Positions 5,669 to 9,035 of a stretch of DNA of 9,035 nt are shown in pieces; the stretch's first letter is position 1; the number at the start of each line of letters is the position of its first letter. The notes below the pieces were generated by a model. It had not been told where the DNA came from and ran no database searches. It was given only the letters and a program-made list of their open reading frames with translations. Position numbers and translations under genes: made by a program. The DNA lies in contig JAKAPV010000115.1 in the NCBI GenBank assembly GCA_021806845.1, positions 1 through 9,035 of the forward strand. The letters run 5' to 3'. The stretch comes from Bacillota bacterium (GTDB lineage: Bacteria; Bacillota; Sulfobacillia; JAJZYS01; JAJYTV01).

Positions 5669-6578
5669 ACTGCCCGAGGTGGAGACGGTCCGGCGCACGC
5701 TGCTCGAAGGCGGCCTTGCGGGCCGTACGATCCGCCGCGCGACGGTCGCACACGCGGACGCCGTGCGGTACCCGTCGGCGGATGCCTTTGCCGCAGGCCT
5801 CGCGGGCCGGGAGATCACCGGGGTGGGGCGGCGCGGCAAGTACCTCCTGATCGGTCTTGCCGACGGCATGGTGCTCGTCGCGCATCTGCGCATGACCGGG
5901 CGGCTCTGGCTGAGCGACGCGGACGCGGAAGCGCTGCCGCACACCCACGTCGTGCTGGACCTGGACGACGGGCGGCAGCTGCGCTTTCGCGACGTCCGCA
6001 GGTTCGGCGGCTTTCACCTGCTGGCGGACGCAGGCGATTCGGCAGCGCCCCAAGGACTGCGTGAACTGGGACCTGAGCCGCAGGACCTGACGGCCCGCGA
6101 CCTGGCGTCGGCTTGCCGCCGCCATCCGAAGGTCAGCATCAAGGGCCTTCTGCTCGACCAGCGCGCCGTCGCGGGACTCGGCAACATCTATGTCGACGAA
6201 GCACTCCATCGCGCCCGGGTGCACCCGCTGTCGACTTGTGCTAGCCTCAGCGCGAAGGCACGCGGCGCAGTTGTCCGAGCCGTCCAGGAGGTGCTCGCGG
6301 AAGCGCTGGCGAACCGCGGGACGACGTTCCTGGACTTCCGGGACGGCACAGGGGAGCCGGGCGCCTTTCAGGAGTTCCTGCGCGTGTATCGCCGCGAGGG
6401 CTTGCCGTGCCGCACCTGCGGCGCGCCGATCGCGAAGCTCCGCGTCGCGGGGCGCGGCACCCACTACTGTCCCACATGCCAGAAGGGAGACGGATCGCCA
6501 TCCAGTACTGCACGTTCGCGTACGACGACGAGAAGCAGGCCCGCGAGGACTTCGAGCGCCTCGAGGCCCGCAAGGTAA
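5661..6578 (+). CDS. mutM: Formamidopyrimidine-DNA glycosylase (Fpg/MutM) with an extended C-terminus
   Basis: MutM is a bifunctional glycosylase/AP lyase that excises 8-oxoguanine and formamidopyrimidines. It starts MPELPEVETVRRTLL, where Pro2 is the Schiff-base nucleophile and Glu3 the partner. GRRGKYLL holds the conserved Lys. The H2TH segment contains GLLLDQRAVAGLGNIYVDEAL. The zinc finger closes the fold with VYRREGLPCRTCGAP, then CPTCQ (four Cys). A GAGG (5648-5651) sits 9 nt before the ATG, inside polA. Family members normally end a few residues after CPTCQ, giving about 275 aa. Here the frame runs on for about 33 more residues, rich in Ser, Thr and Arg, to TAA at 6576-6578, giving 305 aa. 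That tail is read out of frame through the next gene, so it looks like loss of the native stop or a small frameshift, natural or from sequencing. Confidence 0.95.
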   Translation: MPELPEVETVRRTLLEGGLAGRTIRRATVAHADAVRYPSADAFAAGLAGREITGVGRRGKYLLIGLADGMVLVAHLRMTGRLWLSDADAEALPHTHVVLDLDDGRQLRFRDVRRFGGFHLLADAGDSAAPQGLRELGPEPQDLTARDLASACRRHPKVSIKGLLLDQRAVAGLGNIYVDEALHRARVHPLSTCASLSAKARGAVVRAVQEVLAEALANRGTTFLDFRDGTGEPGAFQEFLRVYRREGLPCRTCGAPIAKLRVAGRGTHYCPTCQKGDGSPSSTARSRTTTRSRPARTSSASRPAR

Positions 6579-6688
6579 CGGGCGAGATCGCCCTGCGCCG
6601 CCACGAGGGACGCTGGTTCCTGGAGATCGGCTCGGAAAAGGAGCTGCCCGACTCGTTCCTCGCCAAGTTCACCGGCGAACGCTTGTAG
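6476..6688 (+). CDS. Small charged protein of unknown function between mutM and coaE
   Basis: This is a 70-aa protein from ATG 6476 (MPEGRRIAIQYCTFAYDDEK) through QAREDFERLEARKVTGEIAL and HEGRWFLEIGSEKELPDSFL to a basic end, FTGERL. I do not recognise the family. It is hydrophilic, with no signal peptide or membrane segment. The layout suggests strand, charged helix (EKQAREDFERLEARK), two strands, short helix, a compact alpha/beta fold. GC-rich third positions and the sensible protein sequence show this is the true frame, rather than the mutM tail it overlaps by 103 nt. No Shine-Dalgarno precedes the ATG, so it is probably translated by coupling to mutM. It sits 13 nt before coaE. In Bacillus this position holds a membrane protein gene (ytaF), which this is not. 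Confidence 0.75.
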   Translation: MPEGRRIAIQYCTFAYDDEKQAREDFERLEARKVTGEIALRRHEGRWFLEIGSEKELPDSFLAKFTGERL

Positions 6689-6701
6689 AGGCGACCGCCG
6701 C

Positions 6702-7298
6702 ATGCGTGTGATCGGTCTGACGGGCGGCATCGCGACGGGCAAGAGCACCGTCGCGGAGATCCTGCGCGAGCTCGGCGCGAACGTCGTCGATGCGGATGCC
6801 GTGGCGCACGAGGTGACGGCACCCGGAACTACCGCGCTCCAGGAGATCGCGGAGCGCCTGGGCGCCGAGTTTGTGCGCGAGGACGGCTCTCTCGACCGCG
6901 CGCGCCTCGCAAAAGTGGTGTTCGGGGATGCACACCGCCGCGAAGTCCTCAACGGGATCGTGCACCCGCGCGTGCGCGCCGCGATGCTCGAGCGCTGCCG
7001 CCAGCTCGCCCAAGAAGGTGTCGCCGTGGCGATACTGGATGTACCGCTGCTGCTCGAAGCGGAGGGCCGCTATCCGGTGGATGAGATCTGGGTCGTCTAT
7101 GCTACGGAGAATTTGCAACTGACGCGCCTCATGCAGCGCAACGGCCTTTCAGAGGCCGACGCGCGCGCGAGAATCGCTGCCCAGATGCCAATTGAGGAAA
7201 AACGCCGCCTGGCGGATGTCGTCATCGAAAACACCGGCAATCTGAAGTTCCTGCGCGCACAGGTGGAACGGGAATTCCGAAGGCTGCTGGGGAGGTAG
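6702..7298 (+). CDS. coaE: Dephospho-CoA kinase
   Basis: CoaE phosphorylates the 3'-OH of dephospho-CoA with ATP, the last step of coenzyme A synthesis, in the cytosol. The 198 aa match the family length. The P-loop GLTGGIATGKST lies at residues 5-16, the substrate-site DADAVAHEV near 31-39, an HPRV core motif mid-protein, then AILDVPLLLEAEG. The lid/adenine region AQMPIEEKRRLADVVIENTG is canonical. The ATG is preceded by GAGG (6688-6691) with 10-nt spacing, 13 nt after the small upstream gene, so it is cotranscribed with mutM. The stop codon overlaps the ribosome binding site of the next gene, coupling the two. Confidence 0.96.
   Translation: MRVIGLTGGIATGKSTVAEILRELGANVVDADAVAHEVTAPGTTALQEIAERLGAEFVREDGSLDRARLAKVVFGDAHRREVLNGIVHPRVRAAMLERCRQLAQEGVAVAILDVPLLLEAEGRYPVDEIWVVYATENLQLTRLMQRNGLSEADARARIAAQMPIEEKRRLADVVIENTGNLKFLRAQVEREFRRLLGR
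7291..7296 (+). promoter_or_regulatory. Ribosome binding site overlapping the coaE stop
   Basis: GGAGGT (7291-7296) lies 7 nt before GTG 7304 and shares its last T with the coaE TAG stop. It decides the GTG start of the transglycosylase gene. Confidence 0.75.
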
Positions 7299-7303
7299 GC
7301 GCT

Positions 7304-7849
7304 GTGCGCCGGCGTCAGATCTGGCTTGCAGGCATGGCCATGAGCGCGCTCCTGGTGCCGTGGCTAGGGAATGTCGTCTGCCCGTGGCCATACCAGTCCA
7401 CATTCCTCGCAGCCGGAAGCACGTATGACGTGTCGCCGTACGTGCTGGCTGCGGTCGCCCGTGCCGAGAGCCACTTCGATCCGGCTGCGCGTTCGAGGCG
7501 AGGCGCGGTCGGCGTCATGCAGCTCTTGCCGGGAACTGCCGCGTATTTGACGGACAAAAATGAATCTCAGGTCGTGACGCTGCTCGAACAGCCCGGCTTC
7601 AGCATCGACGTCGGTGCGAAGTACCTTGCGCAGCTGCGGGGCGAATTCCAAAGCATGACGGCCGCGATCGCCGCGTACAACGGCGGCGATGCGACCGTCA
7701 GGTCCTGGATCGCATCCGGAGTCTGGCGTCCCGGCGAATCGCCAAAGCGCATACCGTTTCCGGAGACGGCCGCGTTTGTCGAACGCGTACGGCGATATGC
7801 GCGATGGTACGCGTTTTTGTATCCAGGCCGGGACCACGTTGGCAAGTGA
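7304..7849 (+). CDS. SLT-family lytic transglycosylase, membrane-anchored or secreted
   Basis: The 181-aa protein starts at GTG. Residues 1-26 form a basic then hydrophobic N-terminus (MRRRQIWLAGMAMSALLVPW), an uncleaved anchor or signal peptide, placing the enzyme outside the membrane. The Slt/GEWL-type domain follows. ARAESHFDPAARS holds the catalytic Glu (about residue 55). RGAVGVMQLLPGTA is the conserved Gly-x-Met-Gln segment. AAYNGG (about 123-128) is the third family motif. The C-terminus has PETAAFVERVRRYARWYAFLY, as in Slt70-like enzymes. Lytic transglycosylases cleave MurNAc-GlcNAc bonds with 1,6-anhydro formation. No LysM or other wall-binding domain is present. It is directly coupled to coaE. 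A role in growth, secretion or spore wall turnover cannot be told from sequence. Confidence 0.93.
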   Translation: MRRRQIWLAGMAMSALLVPWLGNVVCPWPYQSTFLAAGSTYDVSPYVLAAVARAESHFDPAARSRRGAVGVMQLLPGTAAYLTDKNESQVVTLLEQPGFSIDVGAKYLAQLRGEFQSMTAAIAAYNGGDATVRSWIASGVWRPGESPKRIPFPETAAFVERVRRYARWYAFLYPGRDHVGK

Positions 7850-7882
7850 GTTGCGCGCTGGCGCGATTGCCGCAGATCACGC

Positions 7883-7911
7883 TTGAGCCGACGCAGGGCA
7901 TGTGCTATCAT
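7883..7911 (+). promoter_or_regulatory. Promoter of the tandem tRNA-Leu pair
   Basis: TTGAGC (7883-7888), a 17-nt spacer and TATCAT (7906-7911) match the sigma-A consensus (4/6 and 5/6). Transcription would start 2-4 nt before the tRNA at 7922. Confidence 0.75.
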
Positions 7912-7921
7912 AGCCGTTGCC

Positions 7922-8008
7922 GCCGAAGTGGTGGAACTGGCAGACACGCGGTGTTCAGGGCGCCGTGAGCGAATGCTCGTGCGGGTTCAAATCCCGCCTT
8001 CGGCACCA
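7922..8008 (+). tRNA. tRNA-Leu (anticodon CAG)
   Basis: This is an 87-nt class II tRNA with encoded CCA. The acceptor stem GCCGAAG pairs with CTTCGGC (7998-8004), with discriminator A. The anticodon stem CGGTG/CGCCG holds loop TTCAGGG, with CAG at 7956-7958, reading CUG. A long variable arm is present, and the T-arm has GGTTCAAATCC. Its first 10 bases and the acceptor arm are almost identical to those of tRNA-Leu(CAA) at 2962. Confidence 0.95.
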
Positions 8009-8012
8009 GTTT

Positions 8013-8097
8013 GTCGGGATGGCGGAACAGGCAGACGCGTACGTTTGAGGGGCGTATGGGGAAACCCGTGGGGGTTCAAGTCCCCCTCCCGACACCA
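8013..8097 (+). tRNA. tRNA-Leu (anticodon GAG)
   Basis: This is an 85-nt class II tRNA with encoded CCA, only 4 nt after the previous tRNA. The acceptor stem GTCGGGA pairs with TCCCGAC (8087-8093), with discriminator A. The anticodon stem TACGT/GCGTA holds loop TTGAGGG, with GAG at 8047-8049, reading CUC/CUU. The variable arm and the T-arm (GGTTCAAGTCC) fit leucine. Confidence 0.95.
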
Positions 8098-8102
8098 CTT
8101 TA

Positions 8103-8136
8103 GGACCTCCCAGGTTGGGAGGTCCCTCCTTTTGTT
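8103..8136 (+). terminator. Terminator of the tRNA-Leu pair
   Basis: A perfect 10-bp stem has arms GGACCTCCCA (8103-8112) and TGGGAGGTCC (8116-8125) with a GGT loop. It is followed by CTCCTTTTGTT, a clear T-tract. It lies 5 nt after the CCA of tRNA-Leu(GAG). Confidence 0.92.
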
Positions 8137-8407
8137 GCATCGTAACGTGCTCCCGATACGATACGATTGATCTCGTCGCCGCGGTTTCTGGTACCGCGTC
8201 CGGACTTGGTTGCCGCACGCGACAACCAGCGCCAAAACCGCCGCAGACACAAATGCAAGACGGGCAAGGGCAAAGCGTCCCACGAGATCACCCCGCTAAC
8301 CATGTATTCGGTAAGAAAATGGAAAACTATGGGTGGACGGTTCGCTGCAGATGACAGCGCTGGCCAGTCGTCCATGCCCGGAAAGGTGTCATGACGCCAT
8401 TCTCGCA
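8137..8407. other. Stretch without a convincing gene
   Basis: No plus-strand frame looks coding. A short tandem (CGATA-CGATA-CGAT) sits near 8153-8167. On the minus strand a GTG at 8283, with a GGGGTG-like ribosome site, opens a reading frame whose first 23 residues look like a lipoprotein signal (MGRFALARLAFVSAAVLALV, then VAC). It runs through the terminator and both tRNAs to 7987, so it is either a decayed gene or chance. Base composition is less GC-rich near 8295-8335 (AT-rich patch), which could hold a promoter for either strand, but no box pair stands out. Confidence 0.4.
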
Positions 8408-8439
8408 AGAAAGACGCAGGTGCAGTCCTGCGTCTTTCT
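8408..8439 (-). terminator. Terminator downstream of the VOC gene
   Basis: A perfect 13-bp stem has arms AGAAAGACGCAGG (8408-8420) and CCTGCGTCTTTCT (8427-8439) with a 6-nt loop. It lies 77 nt after the stop of the minus-strand VOC gene. On that strand the right arm ends GTCTTTCTTGC, a T-rich end, and four Ts precede the stem. It could act in both directions. Confidence 0.68.
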
Positions 8440-8516
8440 AAAACGACGAAAGCCGTGCCCAGGTTCTGCAGCGCGGTGGCCGCTCCGCAGGTCCAGGGTG
8501 TCCCCGTGGACAAGTC

Positions 8517-8915
8517 CTATCCCGCCGTGCCGTCCTTCCTCTGGTGAATGAAGATCGTGTTCCCGAACGGGTCCAAGATCCCCGCGATGTAGCATGGCCT
8601 GTACTCCGAGGGACCGAATGTGGCCTCGACGCCCTTCCCCTGGAGCTCGGCAAGAGCAGCCTCAACGCTTTGCACCGCCAGGGCGATCGTGACGGCGCTG
8701 CCGCCGTCCCCGTTCCGGTTGACGGCGACATGCGTGTTGTCATCCCTCACGAGTGCAATCGTGAGAGGCCCCGCGTCGTACTCGGTCCATACCTCGTCGT
8801 CGTCCGTGGGGTCTTCCGTCACGAGGCCCAGTGTCCCGCCGTAGAAATCGTGGGCTTCCTGCCAGCGAGCCCTGGGGACGGATACCGCAATGAAATCGAC
8901 CGCACGAACCTTCAT
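8517..8915 (-). CDS. VOC / glyoxalase-bleomycin resistance superfamily protein
   Basis: This is a 132-aa single-chain protein of two beta-alpha-beta-beta-beta modules. It opens VDFIAVSVPRARWQEAHDFY, then GGTLGLV, the usual strand, helix and Tyr/Gly-Leu turn of the vicinal-oxygen-chelate fold. The second module has VTIALAVQSVEAALAELQGK and closes with ILDPFGNTIFIHQ, the common Asp-Pro-x-Gly-Asn ending. The first-strand position that often carries a metal His is Phe/Ile here, so classical glyoxalase I activity is unlikely and the substrate is unknown. The ATG at 8915 follows GGGGGTGG at 5-nt spacing. In-frame alternatives are ATG 8930 and TTG 8942. A perfect inverted repeat lies just upstream (8931-8949), suggesting control by a repressor or activator. 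Confidence 0.88.
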   Translation of the reverse strand: MKVRAVDFIAVSVPRARWQEAHDFYGGTLGLVTEDPTDDDEVWTEYDAGPLTIALVRDDNTHVAVNRNGDGGSAVTIALAVQSVEAALAELQGKGVEATFGPSEYRPCYIAGILDPFGNTIFIHQRKDGTAG

Positions 8916-8930
8916 CCTTGCCACCCCCAT

Positions 8931-8949
8931 CTGTACGTCCAACGTACAG
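8931..8949. promoter_or_regulatory. Perfect 8-3-8 inverted repeat upstream of the VOC gene (putative operator)
   Basis: CTGTACGT (8931-8938), spacer CCA, ACGTACAG (8942-8949). It lies 15 nt before the chosen start, too close to the ribosome site to be a terminator, and has no T-tract. Its size and symmetry fit a dimeric regulator site (TetR, MarR, GntR or MerR type). As RNA it could also form an 8-bp hairpin next to the ribosome binding site. Confidence 0.6.
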
Positions 8950-8994
8950 CGCGCCCGGTGCGCCTTGCGGAGCGGGAGGGAGCGCTACGTTTCT

Positions 8995-9035
8995 TCAGAG
9001 CGGGATCTCTGCCGCCGGCACCACGCGGATCTGCC
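8995..9035 (-). CDS. Possible 3' end of a further minus-strand gene
   Basis: On the complement one frame reads QIRVVPAAEIPL and stops at TGA (8995-8997). Almost all third positions are G or C, and the hydrophobic and charged residues alternate sensibly. Only the last 12-13 codons are in the window, so neither reality nor family can be judged firmly. If real, it ends 79 nt upstream of the VOC gene start and on the same strand. Confidence 0.35.
   Translation of the reverse strand, partial: QIRVVPAAEIPL

Noticed and set aside
6247..7118. Minus-strand open frames opposite mutM, the small gene and coaE
   Set aside because: They are compositional shadows. The plus-strand genes are complete and canonical.
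8115..8551. Short plus-strand open frames between the tRNA terminator and the VOC gene
   Set aside because: They have no ribosome sites, odd composition, and run through hairpins.

Overview
The window is high-GC bacterial chromosome (roughly two thirds G+C by eye). Gene content points to a Gram-positive Firmicute of the Bacillales type. The evidence is the block polA - mutM - (small gene) - coaE - lytic transglycosylase, a PolA lacking proofreading residues, strong AGGAGG-type ribosome binding sites, and CCA-encoding tRNA-Leu genes. An Alicyclobacillaceae-like host is a guess from GC content and synteny, not proven.

Layout. (1) 1-947, plus strand: the C-terminal part of an M42 metallo-aminopeptidase, then a 55-codon gene (741-908) resembling DUF2007-type small proteins, closed by a strong hairpin terminator. 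(2) 971-2839, minus strand: a tight three-gene group transcribed leftwards. Its genes encode a poorly recognised protein with a faint GHMP-kinase-like pattern and no glycine-rich phosphate loop, an aminoglycoside-nucleotidyltransferase-like protein, and a lipoprotein. A candidate promoter with an inverted repeat over its -35 lies at 2871-2908. (3) 2962-7849, plus strand: tRNA-Leu(CAA), a hairpin with a poor T-tract, polA, mutM overlapping polA by 8 nt, a 70-aa unknown overlapping mutM's extended tail by 103 nt, coaE, and an anchored or secreted SLT-type lytic transglycosylase. (4) 7883-8135: a tandem tRNA-Leu(CAG) / tRNA-Leu(GAG) pair with a good promoter and terminator. (5) 8136-8516: a non-coding stretch with an antisense lipoprotein-like ORF of doubtful reality, ending in a perfect 13-bp hairpin. 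(6) 8517-9035, minus strand: a VOC/glyoxalase-fold protein preceded by a perfect 8-3-8 inverted repeat, and the last codons of a possible further minus-strand gene.

How it works together: the polA block groups DNA repair (PolA gap filling and flap removal, MutM removal of 8-oxoguanine) with the last step of CoA synthesis and a cell-wall hydrolase. This is a common housekeeping arrangement. The most unusual parts are the three-gene minus-strand group, the mutM tail overlap, the palindrome in the polA linker and the palindrome before the VOC gene. I see no CRISPR array, transposon or phage gene, and no clear novel defence system.
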